Shown here: in pieces, positions 20,171-27,957 of the stretch
Position numbering within the stretch: position 1 is the stretch's first letter
Layout of the letters: every line of letters starts with the position of its first letter
Assembly (NCBI GenBank): GCA_963710735.1
Contig: CAVQBN010000015.1
Coordinates: forward strand, 27,325 to 91,324
Direction of reading: 5' to 3'
DNA from: FEN-1297 sp963710735
GTDB taxonomy: Bacteria > Bacteroidota > Ignavibacteria > Ignavibacteriales > Ignavibacteriaceae
DNA length: 64,000 nt
Notes under the pieces: generated by a model
Databases searched by the model: none
The model's input: the letters and a program-made list of their open reading frames with translations, nothing else
Told to the model about the DNA's origin: nothing
Made by a program: the position numbers and the translations under genes

Positions 20171-20428
20171 ATGGTAACTACGCTTGATAAATATGGTCGT
20201 GTAATAATTCCCAAAAAAGTTCGCGAACATCTGGGAATAGACACCAAGTCATCTCTGAATATTTCAGAAGATGGTAAAAGAATTATTATAGAGTTAATAA
20301 AAGAAAAGGCACCAGTTGTTGATAGAGATGGGATTCTTGTATTTACTGGAAAATTAGAAGACAAGAAAAGTGAACTAATCAAATCTGATAGAAATAAACG
20401 AATGAAAAAATTATTAACAAATGAGTAA
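20171..20428 (+). CDS. AbrB/SpoVT-type antitoxin
   Basis: 85 residues. The N-terminal half is a swapped-hairpin AbrB DNA-binding domain (TLDKYGRVIIPKKVREHLGI), and the charged C-terminal tail should wrap the toxin. Such antitoxins neutralise the PIN toxin and repress their own operon. The ribosome site is purine-rich. The PIN toxin gene begins 5 bp after the stop codon. Confidence 0.88.
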   Translation: MVTTLDKYGRVIIPKKVREHLGIDTKSSLNISEDGKRIIIELIKEKAPVVDRDGILVFTGKLEDKKSELIKSDRNKRMKKLLTNE

Positions 20429-20433
20429 GAAAT

Positions 20434-20867
20434 TTGAAAATTCTATTTGATAGCTCCGTTTTAATCGCTGCATTTGTTGAATCACATCCTAAACATAAAT
20501 CTGCATTATCATTCTTGTTGAAAGCAAAGACAAAGACTTTGAGTTGTTAGTATCTTCACATACGGTATTAGGGATATACAGTGTATTAGCAAGTGCCCCG
20601 TTCAAACCTAGAATTACCCCAAAGATAGCGAAACAATTAATAGATAATAATATTAAGAATATTGCAAAAATCATTTACCTTACCGATAAGGATTACTTTA
20701 AAATTATAGAAAGAATGAGTGTCTCTAATTTTTCTGGTGGACTTGTTTATGATGCAATAATAGTTGAATGTGCATTGATTTCAAAAGCAGATGAAATTTT
20801 AACATTGAATACGAAATACTTTTTAAAGTTAACAAATAATATCCCAATCAAAATAAACACACTATAA
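20434..20867 (+). CDS. PIN-domain (VapC-like) toxin, frameshifted
   Basis: A ribonuclease toxin of about 144 residues partnering the AbrB antitoxin. The TTG at 20434 begins KILFDSSVLIAAFVESHP, with the first conserved Asp. The frame then ends, and the rest (DFELLVSSHTVLGIYSVL...GLVYDAIIVECAL...ILTLNTKYF) continues from about 20530 in another frame. Adding one A in the run near 20526-20528 joins them as LLKAKDKDFELLVSS. The usual fourth acidic residue near the end is Asn (TLNTKYF), as in a minority of PIN proteins. If the break is real, the toxin is dead. Confidence 0.8.
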
Positions 20868-20995
20868 AATAAAATGTTTATAAACACTTTAATAAGCAAA
20901 AAGACCCTCCAGGGATAGTGCCAGATGGCAGATGGATAAAATTATTCAATTATAAAAAAATATGTAAAAAAAACTTTAAATAAATAGGACATAAA

Positions 20996-21367
20996 ATGAG
21001 TCTGTTAGGTAATATTCTTTGGATCTTATTTGGCGGCGGTATTATTCTCTTTCTTGAATATCTTATCTCAGGATTATTTCTCTGTATTACTATTATCGGA
21101 ATACCTTTTGGAATTCAGTGTATTAAAATATCAATTTTAGCGCTCTTGCCCTTTGGGAGAGAAATCAGGAGTTCAGAAAAAGCTTCCGGATGCTTATCTA
21201 CAGTTATGAATATTATCTGGATACTCATTGGCGGAATTTGGATTTCTTTAACACACATTGTTTTTGCAATTTTATGTGCAATAACAATCATTGGGATACC
21301 ATTTGCAAAACAACACATAAAACTTGCAAGCCTGGCGCTTGTTCCTTTCGGCAAAGAAATAGTCTGA
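20996..21367 (+). CDS. yccF: YccF-family inner membrane protein
   Basis: 123 residues with two repeats of the YccF domain: GNILWILFGGGIILFLEYLI...CITIIGIPFGIQCIKI...LLPFGREI and NIIWILIGGIWISL...ITIIGIPFAKQHIKL...LVPFGKEI. This makes a small polytopic membrane protein of unknown activity. AGGA precedes the start. It is a single-gene unit flanked by spacers of about 130 and 190 bp. Confidence 0.88.
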   Translation: MSLLGNILWILFGGGIILFLEYLISGLFLCITIIGIPFGIQCIKISILALLPFGREIRSSEKASGCLSTVMNIIWILIGGIWISLTHIVFAILCAITIIGIPFAKQHIKLASLALVPFGKEIV

Positions 21368-21556
21368 TAATATAGGTTACAGAATTTTACTAAATTTTCA
21401 TACGCAAGTTTGGTTAATAGTGGTTCGCAGGAGAAAATTTTAAATTAAAAAAGTAAGAAAAGTATATCTCAAACGGCTAAACTCGATCCTGCCAAAGGCG
21501 AAAGCGAGCCAGACGGATTATTAGCAGCTCATTATACACTTCAACTGGTTTATAAA

Positions 21557-22030
21557 ATGTTTGCAAAAAAATATGAGTTTTCTACTAATATGAAAATAGA
21601 TGAAATAGTAAAAAAATTGGAGAACATTACTATCGGCAAGCATCTATATATGAAAAAAGTTCAGCCTAATTATATCGGCAAATTCGACAATACCGGATTC
21701 AGATTTAGAAATCGTTTTAATACAATTGGAAATTACTTTTTGAGTGCGAAATATATTGAACAAGATTCCACAACATATGTCAGCGCTTCTATTAAAACAA
21801 GTCCTGGTACATCCTTTTTCTATCTTTTTATAGATGCAGTAATCCTTTTAAGCTTATTCTCCGGTCATATAACCTTGAACTTAATCAAGCTAGCAACCAT
21901 ATCATTGTTGTTATGTATTCCCGTTCTAATAGTGTATTTATCATTTAAACATGATAAGAGACAAGCAGAGATATTTTTAAAAAATCTATTTGACCTTAAT
22001 GAGCCGTTTCCTAATAAAGAAAAAAGTTAA
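21557..22030 (+). CDS. Membrane protein of unknown function
   Basis: 157 residues. A soluble N-terminal half (1-90) is followed by two close membrane helices (about 86-104 and 107-125) and a charged tail. No family was recognised. The upstream spacer carries an ATCCTGCCAAAGG word related to the palindrome family. The ribosome site is weak. Confidence 0.55.
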   Translation: MFAKKYEFSTNMKIDEIVKKLENITIGKHLYMKKVQPNYIGKFDNTGFRFRNRFNTIGNYFLSAKYIEQDSTTYVSASIKTSPGTSFFYLFIDAVILLSLFSGHITLNLIKLATISLLLCIPVLIVYLSFKHDKRQAEIFLKNLFDLNEPFPNKEKS

Positions 22031-22052
22031 CTGCTTGTAAAAAAGTGTATAG

Positions 22053-22074
22053 CCTCTTTAATCCGTCAAAGAGG
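22053..22074 (+). repeat. Spacer palindrome, exact second copy with extended stem
   Basis: It contains CTTTAATCCGTCAAAG again (22056-22071). Here the flanks extend the stem to CCTCTTT paired with AAAGAGG. It is in the same orientation as the other copies, 23 bases after a stop codon, so it may also work as a transcript end. Confidence 0.6.
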
Positions 22075-22194
22075 GCAAGGTAAGTAAAAAAATATAGGTA
22101 TTAGTTTTTATACAATAAAATTGGAAAGGTTTAAACAATTTTTAATTTTATGATGTAAGAAATTTTATTTTTTTGACCTAAAGTAATACTCGCA

Positions 22195-22950
22195 ATGATA
22201 TCAATTATTTTATTTCCATTCAGGTTTGTTTACAAAATATATCTCCTTGTATGTTTTGCATTACTGCTAATCTTGCTCTATCCGTTCTTTCGCTTTTACC
22301 TATCTAAAAAGGAGCGGTTCCCTACAGCCTTTAAGTTTATGAAATTCTATGGAAGGCTGTTTTTGTTTTGTTCGGGAGTATTTATGAAAATTAAAGGTAG
22401 AGAAAATATTATTAAAGGACGGCCCTTTTTAATCTGCTCTAACCATAGTTCATATTTTGATATCCCTTGCTTATACTCAATATTCGATCAGTACTTTGTA
22501 TTTACCGGGAAAAAGGAAGTAGAAAAATGGCCATTGTTCCATATATTTTATACATCAGGAATGAATATTTTAGTTGACAGAAAAAATAAAATGGGATTAA
22601 TAAAAGCATTCAAAAGTATGATGGATGTAATTGATGAAGGACATCCGTTAGTGATTCTTCCCGAAGGAACCATTTCCAGGGTCGCTCCTAAACTGACGGA
22701 ATTTAAAACCGGATCGGTTTCATTAGCTGTCCGCAAGCAGGTTCCGATTTTACCCATAACTTTTACAACAAACTGGATTAGACTGCAGCGCAAAGGATTG
22801 TTTACAGGGAAAGCCAGTCCGGGTATATCGGAAGTTATTATTCATCCGTTAATTTCAACAAACGGACTGACTAAAGATGATACGGATGAGCTGCAGTTAA
22901 AACTTCGTGATATTATCAATGAACCTTTACATAATAAATATGGGGTTTAG
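22195..22950 (+). CDS. plsC: 1-acyl-sn-glycerol-3-phosphate acyltransferase (PlsC family)
   Basis: 251 residues. An N-terminal membrane anchor (FALLLILLYPFFRFYL) precedes the acyltransferase blocks: NHSSYFD (catalytic His-Asp, about 83-89), FTGKKEVEKWP, LPEGTIS (about 152-158) and a late VPILPITF. It should transfer an acyl chain to lysophosphatidate in membrane lipid synthesis. It stands alone inside the accessory stretch, so it may be an extra copy. Confidence 0.9.
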   Translation: MISIILFPFRFVYKIYLLVCFALLLILLYPFFRFYLSKKERFPTAFKFMKFYGRLFLFCSGVFMKIKGRENIIKGRPFLICSNHSSYFDIPCLYSIFDQYFVFTGKKEVEKWPLFHIFYTSGMNILVDRKNKMGLIKAFKSMMDVIDEGHPLVILPEGTISRVAPKLTEFKTGSVSLAVRKQVPILPITFTTNWIRLQRKGLFTGKASPGISEVIIHPLISTNGLTKDDTDELQLKLRDIINEPLHNKYGV

Positions 22951-22979
22951 TAATTATTTGGTCTAATTGTGTATGGTGT

Positions 22980-23001
22980 CTTTAGTCCGCCGATTCCGGA
23001 C
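22980..23001 (+). repeat. Spacer palindrome, divergent copy
   Basis: CTTTAGTCCGCC followed by GATTCCGGAC aligns with the word at 19290 and 22056, including the preceding GTGTAT-G block. GTCCG pairs with CGGAC. A weaker relative (GTATGGCCCCTCTAG) lies near 23051. Confidence 0.5.
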
Positions 23002-23186
23002 AAATAAGAGAAATGTTTTTTCTAATTCGATGTATAATATAAATAGCTGTATGGCCCCTCTAGTGTTTCGCTCCGTCAACCTAACTATTAGCAAAGTAAA
23101 CTTCTTAACATTCTGCTTTTAATAATTTATCCTTTCAATATAAAACTGTTTTACAATAAAAAATAAAAATCAAATTGGAGGTAAAA

Positions 23187-23333
23187 ATGGCTACTATGTT
23201 TCCATTTCTTGTCAGCATATATTATTTATTTATTTTAGTTATTGTCGGATATCTTTTACTCTTGATAACTCGCAGTGTAAAAGCATTAGAAAAAATTTCT
23301 GACACTTATGTAAAGAAAAATACTCGTGATTGA
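23187..23333 (+). CDS. 48-residue single-span membrane protein
   Basis: This short frame is supported by an excellent ribosome site (TTGGAGG, six bases before ATG). It encodes MATMFPFLVSIYYLFILVIV, finishing the span with GYLLLLITRS, and a charged tail ending VKKNTRD. The sharply bounded hydrophobic helix (about 7-28) and basic C-terminus look like a genuine small membrane protein. The function is unknown, and no toxin family could be assigned. Confidence 0.6.
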   Translation: MATMFPFLVSIYYLFILVIVGYLLLLITRSVKALEKISDTYVKKNTRD

Positions 23334-23806
23334 ATTAATAAAATTATATGATTTAATTGAGTATTAAAGATGGGATTAATTAAGAACACATTAGGATACA
23401 AGATATATTATTTGTCTGCTGGCTTCCCGGTTATTGTTCGAAACTGCATTCTTATTACATTTTGCGATTGCTAAATCTGGCGAACTAAGGCCAGGTTTAA
23501 AGCGTTTTGTTTTATTAAAAGAGAAGGGAATGAATATTGATTGAGTTGAACAACCTTCTCGTCGGACAGGTTGCGGATTAGTGTTGGTATAGTAAACTTA
23601 GATACCTCGCTGCTTGTGGCGAGTAAATTCATTTAATATATTACAAACCATACGTGCAAAAAAATACAAGTTATACATGGTTTGTTAAACCTGCCTTGAA
23701 TGACAAGGCAGGCCTTCGACACACGTACCAAAGGACAAGCCGGGCTGCAGTTTAGCAGCAACGCTGTTAGAGTTTAAATGCTAATATATTTTTTAGGGTT
23801 AATAAT
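23334..23806. other. 473-bp highly structured spacer before the beta-lactamase gene
   Basis: No gene was found. It holds at least four stem-loops: CTGGC/GCCAG (23477-23494), ACAAACCAT/ATGGTTTGT (23643-23685), CCTGCCTTG/CAAGGCAGG (23690-23712, perfect 9 bp) and GCTGC/GCAGC (23744-23759). It ends GCTGTTAGAGTTTAAATGC 25 bases before the next ATG, resembling an integron core site, and shares TTAAATGCTAAT with 18278. Confidence 0.5.
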
Positions 23807-24706
23807 ATGAAATCAAGCAATAGAAATTACATTCTCTGGATCTTAATTATCTTTTTATGTTCTAAGGTAGTACTTGCTCAAGTTGGATCTACAAGAACCA
23901 GGATAGCTGGTATTATTGCACAGGCTAAAGGTCATGTCGGGGTTGCTATAATGGATTTAGAAAACCTTGATACATTGACATTTAACAATAATTACCGTTA
24001 CCCGATGCAGAGCGTATACAAATTCCCTTTAGCTTTAGCCGTGCTCAGCAAAATTGACAAAGGGATTCTCTCGTTCAATCAAATAATTCATTTAACAAAG
24101 GATGAATTACATCCAAATACCTGGAGCCCGTTGAGGAAAAAATATCCCGAAGGAAATATTGATATTACTCTCCGCGAACTATTGAAATATACGGTTGCAG
24201 AAAGTGACAATAATGGCTGCGACATTCTTTTCAGAATTATGGGAGGCCCGGCCAAAGTTAATCAGTATATTAAAAACCTTGGAATCAAGGGAATGTCGAT
24301 TGCAGCTACTGAAGAAGAAATGCATAAAGAATGGTCAGTGCAATATAAAAACTATTCCACTCCTTTTGCTATGGTGAACTTGCTATATAAATTTTCCCGT
24401 GATAGTATCCTTTCAGCACCTAGCAAAAAATTTCTTTGGAATATAATGACACAGAATATTTTCGGTTCCAAAAGGATAAGCGGACAGCTGCCTGCCGGGA
24501 CAATAGTTGCGCAAAAGACTGGCACTTCCGATGTTAATAACGGTATAGCTGCGGCAACAAATGATGCAGGCGTTGTTACGCTTCCCAACGGCAGACAATT
24601 TGCCATTGTGGCTTTTATTGCAGATTCCCCGGATAATGAAATCACCCGTGATAAGATAATAGCAGATATTGCCAAAGCGGTATGGAATGCTTATTTAAAT
24701 AATTAG
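23807..24706 (+). CDS. Class A beta-lactamase, A2 (PER/CfxA-like) type
   Basis: A periplasmic serine hydrolase of 299 residues that opens beta-lactam rings. It has a signal peptide (LWILIIFLCSKVVLAQ) and all class A motifs: SVYK (69-72; Ambler 70-73), SDN (132-134; 130-132), TEEEMH (167-172) with Glu166 and a His in place of Asn170 as in PER enzymes, and KTG (236-238; 234-236). SVQYKNY also resembles the A2 group (PER, CfxA, CblA). Length is normal and the frame intact. Its position in a palindrome-rich accessory region suggests acquisition. Spectrum cannot be read from sequence. Confidence 0.9.
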   Translation: MKSSNRNYILWILIIFLCSKVVLAQVGSTRTRIAGIIAQAKGHVGVAIMDLENLDTLTFNNNYRYPMQSVYKFPLALAVLSKIDKGILSFNQIIHLTKDELHPNTWSPLRKKYPEGNIDITLRELLKYTVAESDNNGCDILFRIMGGPAKVNQYIKNLGIKGMSIAATEEEMHKEWSVQYKNYSTPFAMVNLLYKFSRDSILSAPSKKFLWNIMTQNIFGSKRISGQLPAGTIVAQKTGTSDVNNGIAAATNDAGVVTLPNGRQFAIVAFIADSPDNEITRDKIIADIAKAVWNAYLNN

Positions 24707-25010
24707 GAATGGCTGCATTATAATTTGACAAGTAAACTTCAGTAGGCTATTTAAGTTTATTCTTAGCACGTGATTATGAAAATATGAAAAATTTACGATT
24801 GAATAATTGAAAAAGGAATGCTATAACATATCATCATTTAGTGAAAACTAATTTAATAAAATGGAGCAAAATTTTTTCATTCTGAATTGAAAATCAAAAT
24901 CCTAAATCTTTTGAATAATTTTTTAAAGCAAGCATAGTTTCAAATTGAGAGCAGTTGCAACTACAATAGTTATTCAAAATTAAATATCTGTTTAAGAGGG
25001 AAAAAATATT
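24707..25010. other. 304-bp spacer, nothing recognised
   Basis: AT-rich sequence with no reading frame, no clear hairpin and no copy of the palindrome words seen further left. It should contain the promoter of the pentapeptide-repeat gene. Confidence 0.35.
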
Positions 25011-25589
25011 ATGGACAACTTATATGTAGTGGAAAAGAATTTTGATAAAATTGATTTTGAAAATGAAATGCTAGAGAAGGGTGAATATGAAAAGTGTGAA
25101 TTTACTAATTGCAGTTTTTATAACTCGGATATTTCCGAATTGATATTCGTTGATTGTAAGTTTACTGCATGTAATTTGAGTATGGTAAAAGTAAGAGGAA
25201 CAACTTTTAACAACGTACATTTTGATAACTGTAAAATGCTGGGTATTCGTTTTGACAACTGTAATGATTTTGGATTATCTGTTAATTTTGAAAATTGCAT
25301 GCTTAATCATTCTTCCTTTTTCCGGAAAAAACTTAGAAATACTAAATTCAATAATTCACAATTATTGGAAGCAGACTTTACGCAAAGTGATTTGACCAGT
25401 TCCGTTTTCTCCGGCTGCGAATTAACCAGGGCGGTTTTTAATAATACAACAATTGAAAAAGCTGACCTGCGTACGTCTTTTAATTTTTCAATAGATCCGG
25501 AAAATAATCGTATAAAAAAAGCTAAGTTTTCATTAATCGGAATTACTGGACTTTTAGATAAGTATGATATTGAGATAGAAGGGAAATAA
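25011..25589 (+). CDS. Pentapeptide-repeat protein
   Basis: 192 residues built of A(D/N)LxX-type repeats, such as CEFTNCSFYNSDISELIFVD and ADFTQSDLTSSVFSGCELTRA, which fold as a right-handed four-sided beta helix. The C-terminus (FSLIGITGLLDKYDIEI) is a dimerisation-like tail common in Qnr/McbG relatives. Those relatives protect DNA gyrase, but this protein is shorter than typical Qnr and the role cannot be assumed. AGAGGG lies upstream of the start. Confidence 0.85.
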   Translation: MDNLYVVEKNFDKIDFENEMLEKGEYEKCEFTNCSFYNSDISELIFVDCKFTACNLSMVKVRGTTFNNVHFDNCKMLGIRFDNCNDFGLSVNFENCMLNHSSFFRKKLRNTKFNNSQLLEADFTQSDLTSSVFSGCELTRAVFNNTTIEKADLRTSFNFSIDPENNRIKKAKFSLIGITGLLDKYDIEIEGK

Positions 25590-25723
25590 TAAATTTCAGA
25601 CCCGAATTTACATTATACAATCAGATGTTTTTAAGGAATTCACCTTAATTATTTGTTATTGCGAATTCTCTAATAGTAGTATTTGATTTATTTTTTTTCA
25701 TTTCCAATTAAAATGGAGGAAGC

Positions 25724-26311
25724 ATGAAAAAGTTAAGTATTGGTTTCTTATCAGTAATATTTTTATTGGTAGCGGTTTTATTGGCAAAAGATAATTCTCA
25801 ATTACCAAAGGGGTGGTTCCCAGCCGGTAATAAACCTGCAGAATATGAAATGGGCATTGATCATACTGTCTTTCAAAACGGACATTCATCTGCGTTTATA
25901 AAATCAAAGAATACAACTTCAAACGGATTCGGAACTTTAATGCAGACAATTAGCGCAAAAAAATATTTGGGTAAAAGAATGCAGCTATCCGGCTATATAA
26001 AAAGTGATGATGTAAAAGGATGGAGCGGTATGTGGATGAGAATAGATGGGGAAAACAATCAGGAGTTGGGTTTTGATAATATGCAAACCAGGGCAATAAA
26101 GGGCACCACAAACTGGAAGGAATATAAAATTGTTTTAGATGTTCCGTCAAATAGTAAAGCAATTAATTACGGTGTATTATTAAACGGGCAGGGAGAAGTA
26201 TGGTTTGATAATTTTATGTTAAAAGAAGTTGATAACTCGGTTCCTGTTACTAATATGACGAAGGAAAGAGAACTTCCGGATAAACCAGTTAATTTAAATT
26301 TTGAAGAATAA
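25724..26311 (+). CDS. Exported jelly-roll (carbohydrate-binding-like) protein
   Basis: 195 residues with a GGAGG site and a hydrophobic signal segment (SIGFLSVIFLLVAVLLA). The rest reads as a beta-sandwich like those of CBM-type modules: GWFPAGNKPAEYEMGID, FGTLMQTI, RMQLSGYIKSDDV, WMRIDG, YGVLLNGQGEVWFDNFMLKEV. Similar domains occur fused to AraC-type proteins and hydrolases in Bacteroidota. No catalytic residues are evident. It is probably a periplasmic binding protein; the ligand is unknown. Confidence 0.65.
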   Translation: MKKLSIGFLSVIFLLVAVLLAKDNSQLPKGWFPAGNKPAEYEMGIDHTVFQNGHSSAFIKSKNTTSNGFGTLMQTISAKKYLGKRMQLSGYIKSDDVKGWSGMWMRIDGENNQELGFDNMQTRAIKGTTNWKEYKIVLDVPSNSKAINYGVLLNGQGEVWFDNFMLKEVDNSVPVTNMTKERELPDKPVNLNFEE

Positions 26312-26372
26312 AAAATATAAATTTAATTGTGATTATCAAATTGATTTATGCATTTCAAATAATAAGGGACTC

Positions 26373-26951
26373 ATGATGAAGTTGTTTAATTACAGTATAA
26401 TCATATTTTTAATTTTATTATCGGGCTGTACACAAAAGCCGATTGACTATTTAGCTGAAGGCAGAAAAATATTAAAAACAAATACAACAGATAAAAATGA
26501 ATTGAACAAGGCTGCAGAATATTTCAAGGCTGAATTAAAAAGAAATCCAAATTCTTTAGAAACTCTTGCTAACCTTTCAAATACTTATGACCGAATGAAT
26601 GAAAGAGATAGTTCAATTCTTTTAATAACGGAAAAAATCCAAACCCATAAAGATGCACTAGAGAATTTATATATTTTCAGAGGAATGGAGCATTTTGTAA
26701 TGAGTGATTATGACAGCTCAATCCAGGATTTTAAAAGCGCATTAAATTTTAACCCGGGGAATAAACGCATTTATAAGATGATTGTAACTTCAAGAATATT
26801 TCAAAAATATAATCATAATGGTTCGTGGCTGAATTTTGGGAAAAAAGATGTTACTAATATTATTGATAAAGTATATCCAAAAGATTTTGTTAATAAGCCG
26901 TCCGTGGATGAATTTATTATCGGTAATAAAATAAATTCAATAACTGAATGA
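26373..26951 (+). CDS. TPR lipoprotein
   Basis: The frame opens at 26301, but the paired ATGs at 26373/26376 with AGGG upstream start a proper lipoprotein signal (MKLFNYSIIIFLILLSGC). The lipobox Cys anchors it to the membrane. The mature part has TPR-like helices (ETLANLSNTYDRMNERDSS, YDSSIQDFKSALNFNPGN). A scaffold role is likely; there is no enzyme domain. Confidence 0.75.
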   Translation: MMKLFNYSIIIFLILLSGCTQKPIDYLAEGRKILKTNTTDKNELNKAAEYFKAELKRNPNSLETLANLSNTYDRMNERDSSILLITEKIQTHKDALENLYIFRGMEHFVMSDYDSSIQDFKSALNFNPGNKRIYKMIVTSRIFQKYNHNGSWLNFGKKDVTNIIDKVYPKDFVNKPSVDEFIIGNKINSITE

Positions 26952-27203
26952 AATTTATAATTCAAAATAAGTAATCTTTCTGCTTGACAACATGGTAAAT
27001 AGCATGGAGATTGTAAAAATAGAATCTAAAAATCAAATTCATAATTCTTATTCTTTCTTAATTTCCCATTTTAATATCACATTAATAAAGAATATTATCT
27101 CTTTATAAAAACAACTATCAGTTTTTAATCCTCTCTTATTGAATTATTAAAAATTTTTTCTAATATTCTGCTGCAACTAAAATTAAAATACAATGAGGAT
27201 AAT

Positions 27204-27866
27204 ATGTTTATAGGGCATTTCGGTGTAGGGTTTGCGGGAAAGAAATTTGATAACAAACCTTCACTAGGTACATTTTTCATGGCGGCGCAATGGCTTGATC
27301 TGATATGGCCGTTATTTATTTTAACCGGATGGGAAAAAGTAAAAATTGTTCCTGGTATTACGGCAGCTAATCCTTTGGAATTTACTTACTATCCTTATTC
27401 TCATAGTTTGTTTTTTGTTGTTATCTGGGGACTGCTGTTCGGGCTGGTATATTATTTTTTCAAAAAGAATATGAAGGCATCAATTCTATTGGGACTGCTG
27501 GTTTTAAGTCATTGGATTTTAGACTTTATTGTTCACATTCCCGATCTGCCGATTTTCCCGTGGAGTAATGTAAAGGTCGGACTAGGATTATGGAATGATG
27601 TTGGTACTTCTATGCTATTAGAATCAATAATATTTTTAGGAGGTGCATATTTATATTTCTCAGTTACCAAAGCAAAAAATAAAATTGGGGCAATAACCTT
27701 TTGGGCGTTAGTTGTGTTTTTATTCGCTATATATATTATGAATGAATTTGGATCAGCTCCACCTTCTGTTGAAGCGCTGGGTATTGTAGGCCTCTCGCAG
27801 TGGCTTTTCGTAGCGTGGGGTTACTGGATCGATAAAAATAGATCTGTTTATCATTCAGGATTTTAA
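27204..27866 (+). CDS. Polytopic membrane protein, YdjM/DUF457-like
   Basis: 220 residues with six or so membrane helices. Conserved-looking His sites at HFGVGFAGK (5-13), PYSHSLFF (about 73-80) and SHWILDFIVHIPD (about 102-114) fit the family annotated as membrane-bound metal-dependent hydrolases. The activity of that family is poorly established. AGGAT precedes the ATG. It is convergent with the phosphatase gene downstream. Confidence 0.65.
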   Translation: MFIGHFGVGFAGKKFDNKPSLGTFFMAAQWLDLIWPLFILTGWEKVKIVPGITAANPLEFTYYPYSHSLFFVVIWGLLFGLVYYFFKKNMKASILLGLLVLSHWILDFIVHIPDLPIFPWSNVKVGLGLWNDVGTSMLLESIIFLGGAYLYFSVTKAKNKIGAITFWALVVFLFAIYIMNEFGSAPPSVEALGIVGLSQWLFVAWGYWIDKNRSVYHSGF

Positions 27867-27957
27867 AACTGGATTTAAAGTAAACTATTCTTGAATAAAC
27901 TAATTCCCGATCATATAAAAATAATCAAAAAAACTATTTTAAGGGAGCAAGTAAATT

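Noticed and set aside
19290..23001. Repeated CTTTAATCCGTCAAAG words as ends of insertion sequences
   Set aside because: All in direct orientation, no transposase and no target-site duplications visible.
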